This document shows positions 37,895 to 47,829 of a DNA stretch of 64,000 nucleotides, piece by piece. Made by a program: the position numbers and the translations under genes. Origin of the DNA: Bacteroidales bacterium (GTDB lineage: Bacteria; Bacteroidota; Bacteroidia; Bacteroidales; P3); contig JAFXAD010000062.1 in the NCBI GenBank assembly GCA_017522065.1, forward strand, positions 1-64,000, read 5' to 3'. How positions within the stretch are numbered: the stretch's first letter is position 1; each line of letters begins with the position of its first letter. A model generated the notes under the pieces. That model was given only the letters and a program-made list of their open reading frames with translations. It was not told the DNA's origin and searched no databases.

Positions 37895-39322
37895 ATGGAA
37901 AACACAAAATTTCGTACAGAAAGCGACCTGCTTGGATCTCATGAAGTCCCGGCAGATGCTTATTATGGAGTTCAGACATCAAGAGCAATAGAAAATTTTC
38001 ATATCAGCGGACAACTGCTTTGCAACTACCATAACTTCATTCGCGGCATGGCCATTACCAAGAAAGCCGCTGCCATGGCAAACGTCGAGGTCGGAATGAT
38101 CACTCCCGAACAAGGCGAAGCAATCATCTGGGCCTGCGACCAGCTCATAGCCGGACGCTACCACGACCAGTTCCCTATCGACATGATACAGGGCGGTGCC
38201 GGCACCAGCACCAATATGGCTGCCAATGAGGTCATTGCCAACCTTGCCCTCGAGCGCATGGGTCACCAGAAAGGTGAATATCAGTTCTGCTCACCCAACG
38301 ACATCGTCAACGCCTCGCAGAGCACCAACGATGCCTATCCCTGCGCCATCCACATGGCCATGTGCCTCGAACACCTCGAGTTCATGCCTCGCCTCGAGAA
38401 AATGATTGAAGCTCTGGACCGCAAAAGCGAAGAGTTCAAGCACGTCATCAAGATGGGACGCACACAGCTCCAGGACGCTGTGCCTATGACTCTCGGACAG
38501 ACCTTTGGCGGTTTTGCCGCTTCTCTGCGTGGCGAACTGCACAACCTTCGCAACGCTGCCGACGAATTCCTTATCGTCAACATGGGCGCCACCGCTATCG
38601 GTACCGGCATCTGCTCCAAACCAGGCTACAGCGAAGCCTGCATTAAAGCACTGCGCAAGGTGACCGGATGGAACATCAGCCTGGCCGACAACCTCATCGA
38701 GGCCACCAGCGCCACCAGCTGCATGATTCAATACAGCAGCGCCATGAAACGTCTTGCCATCAAAATCAACAAGATGTGCAACGACTTGCGTCTCCTCAGC
38801 TCCGGCCCGCGCTGCGGTCTTAACGAAATCCACCTGCCCGAGCGTCAGCCCGGCAGCAGCATCATGCCCGGCAAGGTCAACCCTGTCATCCCCGAAGTGA
38901 TGAACCAGGTTTGCTACAAGGTCATCGGCAACGACATGACTATCAGCTTCGCCAGCGACAACGGACAGCTCGAACTCAACGTCATGGAGCCGGTCATTGC
39001 CTACACTCTTTTCGAAAGCATCCATCTGCTCGAAAACGGCCTCGACACCCTGCGCACACTCTGCATCGACGGCATCCGCGCCAACGAGGAACGTTGCCGC
39101 CAGCTGGTGGAACACAGCATCGGAATCGTCACCATGCTCAACCCCATCATCGGCTACAAACAAAGCACCAAGATTGCAAAGGAAGCCAGCGAGACAGGAC
39201 GCGGCGTCTACGAACTCGTTCTCGAACACGGCCTTCTGACCAAAGAACAGCTCGACAAGATTCTGCTCCCGGAGAACATGCTCAAACCCATCGACCTCTC
39301 ATCCCTCAAAAAAGAAAAATAA
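37895..39322 (+). CDS. aspA: Aspartate ammonia-lyase
   Basis: AspA deaminates L-aspartate to fumarate and ammonium. The 475-residue protein has FRTESDLLGSHEVPADAYYG, the GAGTSTNMAANEV loop, NASQSTNDAYP and the flexible catalytic loop GSSIMPGKVNPVIPE. The Glu/Lys residues and length are those of AspA rather than fumarase C. It is placed 66 bp before nqrA and 9 kb before fumarate reductase, so it could supply fumarate for respiration. Confidence 0.96.
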   Translation: MENTKFRTESDLLGSHEVPADAYYGVQTSRAIENFHISGQLLCNYHNFIRGMAITKKAAAMANVEVGMITPEQGEAIIWACDQLIAGRYHDQFPIDMIQGGAGTSTNMAANEVIANLALERMGHQKGEYQFCSPNDIVNASQSTNDAYPCAIHMAMCLEHLEFMPRLEKMIEALDRKSEEFKHVIKMGRTQLQDAVPMTLGQTFGGFAASLRGELHNLRNAADEFLIVNMGATAIGTGICSKPGYSEACIKALRKVTGWNISLADNLIEATSATSCMIQYSSAMKRLAIKINKMCNDLRLLSSGPRCGLNEIHLPERQPGSSIMPGKVNPVIPEVMNQVCYKVIGNDMTISFASDNGQLELNVMEPVIAYTLFESIHLLENGLDTLRTLCIDGIRANEERCRQLVEHSIGIVTMLNPIIGYKQSTKIAKEASETGRGVYELVLEHGLLTKEQLDKILLPENMLKPIDLSSLKKEK

Positions 39323-39388
39323 CAATCCTTTAGAGCCCCGATTAACCTGCTCTATAAAAATGCTTTAACACATTAACCTTCATATAAA

Positions 39389-40747
39389 TTGAATTCAATA
39401 AAAATAAAAAAAGGGTTAGATATCTGCATTGCGGGAACAGCCGAAAAAACTGTTTCCGCAATGCCGTCTACGACAGACTTCGCCGTCAAACCCATCGATT
39501 ATGTGGGACTTAACCCACGCCTGCTGGTCGGTGAGGGCGACAACGTCACTGCCGGAACAAAACTCTTCGTTGACAAGAATAACCCCGATGCCCGTTTTGC
39601 GTCGCCCGTCGACGGAATGGTCAAAGCCATCGTCCGTGGCGAAAAGCGCGCCTTGCTCGCCGTGGTGGTGGAAAGAACTGACGATGCCGCTCAGCAGCCT
39701 CTCTGCAGTCCCGAACGCCTTGCCGCAATGAATCGCGACGAAATGGTCGACACCATGGTCGAACACGGCTTATGGACTCTGCTGCGACAGCGGCCCTTCG
39801 GCATCATTCCGCAGCGCGATTCGCACCCCAAGGCTGTTTTCGTTTCTGCTTTCGACAGCTCACCGCTGCCTGTCGACTATGCCTTCATTCTCGATAACGA
39901 CGATTTCCAGAAAGGTATCGACATCCTCGCCTCCGTCGGCGCAAAGGTTCATCTCGGCCTGTCGGCAAAAAACGACAACGCATTTCTCGAAAACATCAAA
40001 AATGCTGAAATACACCATTTCGACGGACCGCATCCCGCTGGACTTACAGGTACCCATATCGCTTTTGTCGACCCAATCAACAAGGGCGAAACGGTTTGGA
40101 CCGTCAACGCTCAGGACGTCGCCACGATAGGACATTTCTTCCGCACCGGCCTCTACAAGCCCGAACGCACCGTGGCATTCTGCGGCACCTTGGTAGAAAA
40201 ACCTCAGTATTACCGCACAACGGCTGGAGCCTCCATTTCCGCACTCGCCGCTATGGTCAAACCACAGAATGGTCACGCTCCCCGCTTCATCTCGGGCGAC
40301 GTGCTCAGCGGATTGTCGATCGCTGCCGACGGCTTTATGAGCGCCCAATGCGACAAAATCAGCGTCCTGCCCGAAGGCGACTACTACGACTTCATGGGCT
40401 GGCTACGCCCTAATTTCCGCAAATTCAGCTTCTCACGCACCTTCCTCAGCGGATTCCTGTCAAAATTCAAATCTAAGAATTCCAAATTCACCTTCGACAC
40501 AGGACGGCACGGCGACCACCGACCCCTCTTCGTTACAGGTGAATTCGAGAAACTCGTTCCGCTCAACATCTATCCCATGCAACTTATCAAAGCCTGCATC
40601 GTCGGCGACATCGAACTGATGGAAGAACTCGGCATCTACGAAGTGGAACCCGAAGACCTGGCCCTCTGCGAATTCGCCGACACGTCAAAAACCGAAATCC
40701 AAGCCATTGTACGCAATGCTTTGGAAAAAATAAGAAAGGAGGATTGA
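39389..40747 (+). CDS. nqrA: Na+-translocating NADH-quinone reductase subunit A
   Basis: NqrA is the peripheral cytoplasmic subunit of the Na+-pumping NADH:quinone reductase and takes part in quinone binding. The 452-residue protein begins IKIKKGLDICIAG, the usual family start (IxxGLDxPIxG). It has VDEHPLxAR-like GVLVEK/PVDGMVKAI segments and FSFSRTFLSGFLSKF before the C-terminal FTTDTGRHGDHRPLF-type region. The start codon is TTG at 39389; no ATG lies close in frame. It heads nqrABCDEF; nqrB starts 3 bp after its stop with a strong AAGGAGG. Confidence 0.95.
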   Translation: MNSIKIKKGLDICIAGTAEKTVSAMPSTTDFAVKPIDYVGLNPRLLVGEGDNVTAGTKLFVDKNNPDARFASPVDGMVKAIVRGEKRALLAVVVERTDDAAQQPLCSPERLAAMNRDEMVDTMVEHGLWTLLRQRPFGIIPQRDSHPKAVFVSAFDSSPLPVDYAFILDNDDFQKGIDILASVGAKVHLGLSAKNDNAFLENIKNAEIHHFDGPHPAGLTGTHIAFVDPINKGETVWTVNAQDVATIGHFFRTGLYKPERTVAFCGTLVEKPQYYRTTAGASISALAAMVKPQNGHAPRFISGDVLSGLSIAADGFMSAQCDKISVLPEGDYYDFMGWLRPNFRKFSFSRTFLSGFLSKFKSKNSKFTFDTGRHGDHRPLFVTGEFEKLVPLNIYPMQLIKACIVGDIELMEELGIYEVEPEDLALCEFADTSKTEIQAIVRNALEKIRKED

Positions 40748-40750
40748 CGT

Positions 40751-41962
40751 ATGAAACTCAGAGATTTTATCGACAAAATAAAACCCGATTTCAGTAAAGG
40801 CGGCCGCTTCGAAAAACTCTCTTCAACCTTCGAAGCCTTCGAGTCCTTCGCCTTCACTCCCAACACCGTCACCGGCGGCAAAGTAGCCCCCTCCTACAGA
40901 GGCAGCCACATCCGCGACGCCGTCGACCTCAAGCGTACCATCATCACCGTTGTCATTGCCCTCCTGCCCGCCCTGCTCTTCGGCATGTGGAACATCGGTC
41001 ATCAGACGGCCTCTTTCTACAATCTCGACTGGGGCTTCTGGCACCAGTTCTGGTTCGGATTCCTGCGCATGCTGCCCATCATCGTGGTGTCATATGTCGT
41101 CGGACTCTTCATCGAGTTCCTCTTCGCCGAAATACGCCACGAGCAAGTAAGCGAAGGCTTCATCGGCACTGGCATCATCATTTCCTTGATTGTACCCGTA
41201 ACCGTACCCCTCTGGCAGCTGGCCATCGCCGTCGCCTTTGCCGTCATCATAGGCAAAGAGGTCTTCGGAGGCAGCGGCTACAATTTCCTCAACCCCGCTC
41301 TCGTGGCTCGCGCATTCCTCTTCTTCAGCTACCCAAGCCACATGTCGGGCGACAGCGTCTGGATCGCTCAGCCCTTCCACTTCACCGGTGACGCCATAAG
41401 CGGCGCCACTCCACTTGCCCTGCTCAGCGGGAACTCTCTGTCTTCGTTTTCGTCTTCGTTTTCGTCTTCGTCTTCGTTTTCGTTACTCGACATGTTCATC
41501 GGCACCATCCCGGGCAGCATCGGCGAGACATCTGTCATCGCTATCCTCTTAGGAGCTCTCATCCTCCTGTTTACCGGTGTGGCAAGCTGGCGCATCATGC
41601 TCAGCGTCGTCATCGGCGGCGGTCTGATGGGCTTGCTCTTCAACGCCATCGGTGCCAACGAATATATGCAGCTCCCCTTCTACTATCACTATCTGATGGG
41701 CGGCTTCGCCTTCGGTTGCGTCTTTATGGCCACCGACCCCGTCACCGCAGCTCAGACCAATACCGGCAAGTGGATCTACGGCTTCCTCATCGGTGCCTTC
41801 GCCGTCTTGCTCAGGGTCCTGAACCCCGCCTATCCCGAAGGCATGATGCTTGCCATCCTGCTCATGAACTGCTTCGCACCACTTATCGACCACTGCGTCG
41901 TCGCCTCTAACCGCAACCGACGCAAAAAACGCTGGGCTACAGCAGAAAGGAGGATTGCATAA
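40751..41962 (+). CDS. nqrB: Na+-translocating NADH-quinone reductase subunit B with repeat-encoded loop
   Basis: NqrB is an integral membrane subunit that binds covalent FMN and forms the Na+ path with NqrD/E. The 403-residue protein has about nine to ten helices. The flavinylation motif DAISGAT puts FMN on Thr220, and TIPGSIGETSVIAIL is the conserved loop. Between them residues about 231-245 are Ser/Phe only (SSFSSSFSSSSSFS) and are encoded by a family C repeat, where relatives have a different variable loop. A perfect AAGGAGG lies before the start. The stop and the nqrC start overlap (TAATG). Confidence 0.96.
   Translation: MKLRDFIDKIKPDFSKGGRFEKLSSTFEAFESFAFTPNTVTGGKVAPSYRGSHIRDAVDLKRTIITVVIALLPALLFGMWNIGHQTASFYNLDWGFWHQFWFGFLRMLPIIVVSYVVGLFIEFLFAEIRHEQVSEGFIGTGIIISLIVPVTVPLWQLAIAVAFAVIIGKEVFGGSGYNFLNPALVARAFLFFSYPSHMSGDSVWIAQPFHFTGDAISGATPLALLSGNSLSSFSSSFSSSSSFSLLDMFIGTIPGSIGETSVIAILLGALILLFTGVASWRIMLSVVIGGGLMGLLFNAIGANEYMQLPFYYHYLMGGFAFGCVFMATDPVTAAQTNTGKWIYGFLIGAFAVLLRVLNPAYPEGMMLAILLMNCFAPLIDHCVVASNRNRRKKRWATAERRIA
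41441..41483 (+). repeat. Family C repeat inside nqrB (TCTTCG/TTTTCG hexamers)
   Basis: Seven tandem hexamers of TCTTCG and TTTTCG stay in frame and encode alternating Ser and Phe. The hexamers equal those at 8569-8581, 44116-44150 and 49861-49882. Confidence 0.92.
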
Positions 41963-42624
41963 TGAAGAACTTCTCCAACCGCTACATGCTGCTCTATTCC
42001 CTCGGTCTCGCCGCTGTGGTGGCTCTCCTGCTCACTCTCGTCGCCACAGGCCTCAAGAGCCGTCAGCAAGCCAACGTCCGCAACGAGAAAATGCAGCAGC
42101 TCCTCGCCACCATCGGCGTAAAATGCGAACGCGACGGCGTGGAACCGGTTTACAGGCAATACTTCAAGCAGGAACTCAACCTTGCTCGCGACGGCAATAA
42201 GCCTCTGACAATTTACCTCTACGAAAAAGACGGACAGAACGGCTACGTCATTCCCACCACCGGCAACGGACTGTGGGGCAAAGTCTACGCCAACGTCGCA
42301 CTCGCCGACGACCTCAACACCATCACCGGCATCACTTTCAGCCACGATAGCGAAACTCCCGGTCTCGGAGCCGAAATAACTTCCGACGCATTCTGCAAGC
42401 AGTTCGTGGGCAAAAAAATACTCGACGATCAAGGCACCGTCGTTTCTGTCGCTGTCCTGAAACACGCCGACCCCTCCGACCCACACCAGGTCGATGCCAT
42501 CAGTGGCGGAACCATGACCAGCAACGGCGTCAGTGCCATGCTCATCGACCAGCTCTCACGCTACCAAGACTATATAACCTCTCAGCGAAAGGAGGCCCAC
42601 AATGATATGCCGGAATCATTCTGA
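41962..42624 (+). CDS. nqrC: Na+-translocating NADH-quinone reductase subunit C
   Basis: NqrC carries the second covalent FMN in its periplasmic domain. The 220-residue protein has one N-terminal helix (YMLLYSLGLAAVVALLLTLV) and the flavinylation motif DAISGGT (Thr184), which ApbE/FmnT would modify. GLWGKVYANVALADDL and HDSETPGLGAEI are typical. The last residues (SQRKEAHNDMPESF) extend past a strong AAAGGAGG that lies inside the frame and probably serves a downstream start. No apbE gene is in the window. Confidence 0.96.
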   Translation: MKNFSNRYMLLYSLGLAAVVALLLTLVATGLKSRQQANVRNEKMQQLLATIGVKCERDGVEPVYRQYFKQELNLARDGNKPLTIYLYEKDGQNGYVIPTTGNGLWGKVYANVALADDLNTITGITFSHDSETPGLGAEITSDAFCKQFVGKKILDDQGTVVSVAVLKHADPSDPHQVDAISGGTMTSNGVSAMLIDQLSRYQDYITSQRKEAHNDMPESF

Positions 42625-42655
42625 AGTTAACGTTAAGGTTAAAGTTAAAGTTTAA
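42602..42655 (+). CDS. Possible 17-codon leader ORF between nqrC and nqrD
   Basis: AAAGGAGG at 42587-42594 sits 7 bp before an ATG at 42602, ideal Shine-Dalgarno spacing. This opens a 17-codon frame (MICRNHSEVNVKVKVKV) that ends 5 bp before the nqrD start. The second half is a GTTAAA hexamer repeat. It may be a coupling peptide or only a relic of an SD-start pair split by repeat growth. No homologue is known to me. Confidence 0.35.
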   Translation: MICRNHSEVNVKVKVKV

Positions 42656-42660
42656 AAACA

Positions 42661-43287
42661 ATGAATAGCAACCAGAAAAAACTCATAACCAACCCCCTCG
42701 GCAAGAACAACCCCATCACCGTACAGGTCCTCGGCATCTGCTCCTGCCTCGCAGTGACAGCCCAGCTCAAACCCGCCGTCGTGATGGCTCTCTCCGTCAC
42801 CGTCGTTGTGGCGCTGTCCAACCTAATCATCTCGCTGATGCGCAAGAGCATACCGCCCCGCATACGTATCATCGTCCAGCTCGTCGTCGTCTCCGCCCTC
42901 GTCATCCTCGTCAACCAGGTGCTTATGGCTTTCGTCTACGATGTCAGCAAACAGCTGTCCGTATACGTGGGACTTATCATCACCAACTGCATCGTCATGG
43001 GACGACTCGAAGCCTTCGCAATGACCAACCGCCCATGGGATTCGTTCCTCGACGGACTCGGCAACGGACTCGGCTACGGCATCATCCTCGTTATCCTCGG
43101 CTTCGTGCGCGAACTCTTCGGACGCGGAACCCTCTGGGGATACCCCCTCTTCGAGAAGCTCGGACTCTACAACATCGGCTACGAAAACAACGGTTTCATC
43201 ATCATGGCCCCGATGGCCCTCATCCTCGTCGGCATCATCATCTGGATCCAGCGCAGCCACAACAAAGAACTGCAAGAGAATAAATAA
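42661..43287 (+). CDS. nqrD: Na+-translocating NADH-quinone reductase subunit D
   Basis: This integral membrane subunit (208 residues, six helices) forms with NqrE a pseudo-symmetric pair that holds an intramembrane iron centre. Family motifs include NNPITVQVLGICSCLAVTAQL (with the Fe-ligand Cys), YVGLIITNCIVMGRLEAFAM and DGLGNGLGYGIILVIL. There is no SD directly before the ATG; the nearest is 67 bp upstream inside nqrC. A repeat-filled gap of 171 bp follows. Confidence 0.97.
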   Translation: MNSNQKKLITNPLGKNNPITVQVLGICSCLAVTAQLKPAVVMALSVTVVVALSNLIISLMRKSIPPRIRIIVQLVVVSALVILVNQVLMAFVYDVSKQLSVYVGLIITNCIVMGRLEAFAMTNRPWDSFLDGLGNGLGYGIILVILGFVRELFGRGTLWGYPLFEKLGLYNIGYENNGFIIMAPMALILVGIIIWIQRSHNKELQENK

Positions 43288-43457
43288 GGCATAGTAAAGT
43301 TTAAATCTTTAACCCATCCGACCCATTAAACCCACTAAACCCATTAAATAAGGTATAGTAAAGTTTAAATCTTTTTAATGTTTCGATAAAAAAACATCTC
43401 CGTTCTCACATCTCACATCAACCCATCCGACCCATTAAACCCATTAAACCCATTAAA
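43281..43457. repeat. Repeat mosaic between nqrD and nqrE (families A and B plus a direct duplication)
   Basis: The 171-bp gap holds two direct copies of a segment of about 25 bp (AAGGYATAGTAAAGTTTAAA; near 43287 and 43350) and AACCCATTA/AACCCACTA units between them. Next is the 45-bp segment shared in inverse with 35322-35366 (family A), then a second AACCCATTA tract up to the nqrE start. No gene fits here. Confidence 0.9.
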
Positions 43458-43458
43458 C

Positions 43459-44073
43459 GTGGAATACTTTAACATATTTGTCAAGTCGATATTCATCGAC
43501 AATATGATCTTCGCCTTCTTCCTCGGCATGTGCAGCTACCTTGCCGTTTCGAAGACCGTCAAGACCTCACTGGGCCTCGGCGTAGCCGTCACCTTCGTGC
43601 TCCTCATCACCGTGCCCGTCAACTACCTCATCGACAAGTACCTCTTGCAGCCCGGCGCACTCACATGGATATCGCCCTCCCTCGCCGACGTCGACCTCAG
43701 TTTCATGAGCCTCATCCTCTTCATCGCCGTCATTGCCGCTATCGTCCAGATTGTCGAGATGGTCGTCGAGAAGTTCTCCCCAGCCCTCTATAACGCACTG
43801 GGGATCTTCCTGCCACTTATCGCCGTCAACTGCGCCGTCCTCGGCGGCTCGCTCTTCATGCAGCAGCGCGCCTACGCCAACGTCGGCCAAGTCACCTGCT
43901 TCGCCCTCGGCAGCGGTATCGGCTGGCTCCTCGCCATCGTCGGCATCGCCGCCATACGCGAGAAACTACGCTACTCCGCCGTCCCCCCAGCCCTCCGAGG
44001 CGTAGGCATAACATTCATCATCACCGGACTTATGGGCATCGCCTTCATGTCCTTTATGGGAATCAAACTATAA
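43459..44073 (+). CDS. nqrE: Na+-translocating NADH-quinone reductase subunit E
   Basis: This 204-residue six-helix membrane subunit is homologous to NqrD. The family start ([34 protein letters not shown]) is present with GTG as start codon at 43459, directly after a repeat tract. [12 protein letters not shown] holds the second conserved Cys for the intramembrane Fe centre. No Shine-Dalgarno is visible. Confidence 0.97.
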   Translation: MEYFNIFVKSIFIDNMIFAFFLGMCSYLAVSKTVKTSLGLGVAVTFVLLITVPVNYLIDKYLLQPGALTWISPSLADVDLSFMSLILFIAVIAAIVQIVEMVVEKFSPALYNALGIFLPLIAVNCAVLGGSLFMQQRAYANVGQVTCFALGSGIGWLLAIVGIAAIREKLRYSAVPPALRGVGITFIITGLMGIAFMSFMGIKL

Positions 44074-44205
44074 ACAAAAACAAAAACGAAAACCAAAACC
44101 AAAATGGCAACCGCCCCCTTTTCGTTATCGTTTTCGTTTTCGTAAAAAAAACCAAAATGGCAACCGCCCCCTTTTCGTTATCGTTTTCGTTTTCGTAAAA
44201 AAAAT
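44074..44205. repeat. Family C repeat between nqrE and nqrF with 53-bp tandem duplication
   Basis: After a CAAAAA/CGAAAA run, a 53-bp unit occurs twice in tandem (44098-44150 and 44151-44203). It holds AAAATGGCAACCGCCCCC, then CGTTATCGTTTTCGTTTTCG and a run of A. The flanking CGAAAAC and GTTTTCG arms are complementary, so a hairpin is possible. A third copy lies at 49838-49886. Confidence 0.93.
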
Positions 44206-44216
44206 CCCGCAATCTA

Positions 44217-45623
<1,407 letters not shown>

Positions 45624-45653
45624 CAATACGTCATTCGCACAAGAACATAACTA

Positions 45654-45695
45654 CAGGCGACCTGCAACAGGCCAACAATTTGCAGGTCGCCTGTT
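45654..45695 (+). terminator. Terminator of the nqr operon
   Basis: A perfect 15-bp stem ACAGGCGACCTGCAA/TTGCAGGTCGCCTGT lies 30 bp after nqrF and is followed by TTCTAT, a weak T-tract. Confidence 0.8.
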
Positions 45696-45802
45696 TCTAT
45701 ATGGTATAAAACTGCATGAAAAAAGCAAGGCAAAGATAGATCAACGAAACTGCCTCGTGCAAGGAGCCTTCACGTTCATCTTTGGCACTTGCACCGCGTT
45801 TT

Positions 45803-46774
45803 TTAGTCTAAATACGTGTAGCGCGTTTCTTCAACTCTCTTTGATTTAATATATAGCCCTTGCGTCGGATAATACAAAGAAGTAGAATCCTCAACAGTTT
45901 TGCACGACGGCCATGTGCCATCGTATGTATAGGCATATTCAGTGATTTTTTCGCTGCCTGTGTTATATATCGTTTTTTCACGAACAATATTGTTGGCATT
46001 CATTTGTCCCGGTTGTCCTACAAAAGAGCCGTTCAGACCAGAATAAGCCATCCCTGAATATGGGTTGTTTGCCTCGTCGAAAGTATATTCGTAAATAGCA
46101 GAAAGGTTGTCTCGTGTTACCTCATAGTGACGCATTGATGAAACATTGTCACCATCCCATTCGAAATCAAACCATTCATAAAACCAGAACATGTCGCCTT
46201 TGCTTGCCGTGGCCAATGCATTCTTCGAATCCTTGTCCTTAGCCACAACAGGGTCGATATTTACAATCATTCCGACAATATGCCGGAAGAGCGATGCCTC
46301 CTTGCAATAAAAATCAATCACACGTTGTTCGACACTTGATACCTTGCCGCGCTTGTGAGTGAACACGGCACCAGCCACCTCGACTTCGGATTGATACATT
46401 TTAACTTCCTCAATTTTACGTCCGTCATATATAAACTCAATTACAATGTCTCGACTTTGTTCAACGACGCGTTTGATGCGTTCGCCATCATACTCAAACT
46501 CCAACAGTTCTCCATCAAAAACTCCGTCGTGCCCATAACGGATACTCGCAAGTTTGTTCCCTACCCATGTCCATTTTTCCGATATGACATAACTGTTCGA
46601 ATCGGAGAACACCCAATCATCCGTCTGATGTTCACGTTGTTCCGAAACAGTCAACGTTCGTTTCTCCACTGAAGCTATTTTTCGTTCAGGATTATATACG
46701 CCTTCTTTTTTACCACAGGAGAATAACAACAATGTGACAAAAATAGCGCACAACGATAACATTCTATTTCTCAT
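45803..46774 (-). CDS. Lipoprotein of unknown function
   Basis: This 323-residue protein has a lipoprotein signal (LLLFSCGKK, Cys20). It contains repeated strands of the type YDGERIKRVVE, YDGRKIEEVK and YTYDGTWPSC, the pattern of Bacteroidota beta-repeat lipoproteins (DUF4595-like; tentative). The ending KKRATRYTYLD type C-terminus is short. It is transcribed opposite to the nqr and frd operons. Codon use is more AT-rich than in its neighbours, which may mean later acquisition or weaker expression. Confidence 0.8.
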   Translation of the reverse strand: MRNRMLSLCAIFVTLLLFSCGKKEGVYNPERKIASVEKRTLTVSEQREHQTDDWVFSDSNSYVISEKWTWVGNKLASIRYGHDGVFDGELLEFEYDGERIKRVVEQSRDIVIEFIYDGRKIEEVKMYQSEVEVAGAVFTHKRGKVSSVEQRVIDFYCKEASLFRHIVGMIVNIDPVVAKDKDSKNALATASKGDMFWFYEWFDFEWDGDNVSSMRHYEVTRDNLSAIYEYTFDEANNPYSGMAYSGLNGSFVGQPGQMNANNIVREKTIYNTGSEKITEYAYTYDGTWPSCKTVEDSTSLYYPTQGLYIKSKRVEETRYTYLD

Positions 46775-46807
46775 ACTATTATTTTTTTAGTTTGTACTAT
46801 TCAATTG

Positions 46808-46815
46808 CAAAAATA
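46808..46815 (-). promoter_or_regulatory. Promoter -7 element of the lipoprotein gene
   Basis: Read on the minus strand the sequence is TATTTTTG, 34 bp before the lipoprotein start. Confidence 0.5.
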
Positions 46816-46890
46816 CGAAAATTTTTAAAAAATCATACTAATTTATGAACAAAGCCCAAAACAAGCATCCTGTTTATCAATAAAAATGAG

Positions 46891-46898
46891 TATCTTTG
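46891..46898 (+). promoter_or_regulatory. Promoter -7 element of the frd operon
   Basis: TATCTTTG matches TAnnTTTG and lies 31 bp before the frdC start. Confidence 0.55.
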
Positions 46899-46928
46899 CA
46901 AAACGTAAATACTAATAATCAATAACTG

Positions 46929-47768
46929 ATGGACACAAATAAACTAATCAAAATCAGCTCAATCACCAAGAAACTGCTTGTGGCCCTCTTCGCCTCATTT
47001 CTACTGATTTTCCTGCTGTTCCACATGACAGCCAACCTGTTTATCCTTGCCGACGACGGCGGCGACGCCTACAGCGCCTTCTGCCACTTCATGGGCACCA
47101 ACGTCTTCGTCAAGGTCTTCGAGGTAATCCTCTTCGGATGCCTCGTCCTGCACCTCTGCCTCGCCTCCTATCTGTGGTTCCAGAACCGCCGCAACCGTCC
47201 TGTGGGCTACAAAAAACCCAGCAAGACCAAGACCGGCAAAGGAAGCAAGCTTATGATGATCACCGGCAGCCTGCTGCTCGTGTGCATCGTCTTCCACTTC
47301 TACGACTTCTACTTCGTGAAACTCAACTTCGTAGAAGGCACCTATATGGTCAAGACCGAGGACTTCGTCGTCAACAGCCCCGACCAGGAAATCAGCGAAG
47401 AGGCTCAGATGACCCTTATGCGCCTCATCGACCAAGGCAAGGCCAGCAAAGACATGCAGTGGATACGCCAAATCAGCACCACTGAGCACGACGTGCTGCA
47501 GCAGGCCTTCCCCGAAGCCGAGTTCGAGCCTGACTTCTACCACATGGCTCGCCAGAAATTCAGCGTCTGGCACATCATGCTGGGCTACCTCATCTTCTTC
47601 GCCGTCGTCGGCATCCACATCCGCCACGGCTTCCAGTCGGCCTTCCAGACCTTCGGCCTGAACCACTACAAGTACAGCCGCCTGATCGAAATCCTCGGTG
47701 TCGTCTACACCTGGGTCGTCATCCTCGGCTTCGCCGTTGTGCCACTGGGCGTATTCTTCGGCCTCTAA
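46929..47768 (+). CDS. frdC: Fumarate reductase/succinate dehydrogenase cytochrome b subunit
   Basis: This membrane anchor passes electrons between menaquinone and the FrdAB head through haem b. The 279-residue protein has five hydrophobic helices with candidate haem-ligand His in LFHMTANLF, LVLHLCLASYLW, CIVFHFYDFYF and FAVVGIHIRHGFQSAFQTFG. A hydrophilic acidic segment of about 60 residues (about 138-200) lies between helices three and four, making it longer than I recall for family members. The order C-A-B is usual in Bacteroidota. It is 61 bp before frdA. Confidence 0.93.
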   Translation: MDTNKLIKISSITKKLLVALFASFLLIFLLFHMTANLFILADDGGDAYSAFCHFMGTNVFVKVFEVILFGCLVLHLCLASYLWFQNRRNRPVGYKKPSKTKTGKGSKLMMITGSLLLVCIVFHFYDFYFVKLNFVEGTYMVKTEDFVVNSPDQEISEEAQMTLMRLIDQGKASKDMQWIRQISTTEHDVLQQAFPEAEFEPDFYHMARQKFSVWHIMLGYLIFFAVVGIHIRHGFQSAFQTFGLNHYKYSRLIEILGVVYTWVVILGFAVVPLGVFFGL

Positions 47769-47790
47769 AACGGAAAATCGCGTCAGCATT

Positions 47791-47817
47791 AACGCAATAA
47801 CACAATAACGCAATAAT
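47791..47817. repeat. Short tandem repeat in the frdC-frdA junction
   Basis: AACGCAATA, ACACAATAACG and CAATAAT units form a 27-bp tract in the gap before frdA. Confidence 0.75.
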
Positions 47818-47829
47818 AATTCAACGACA

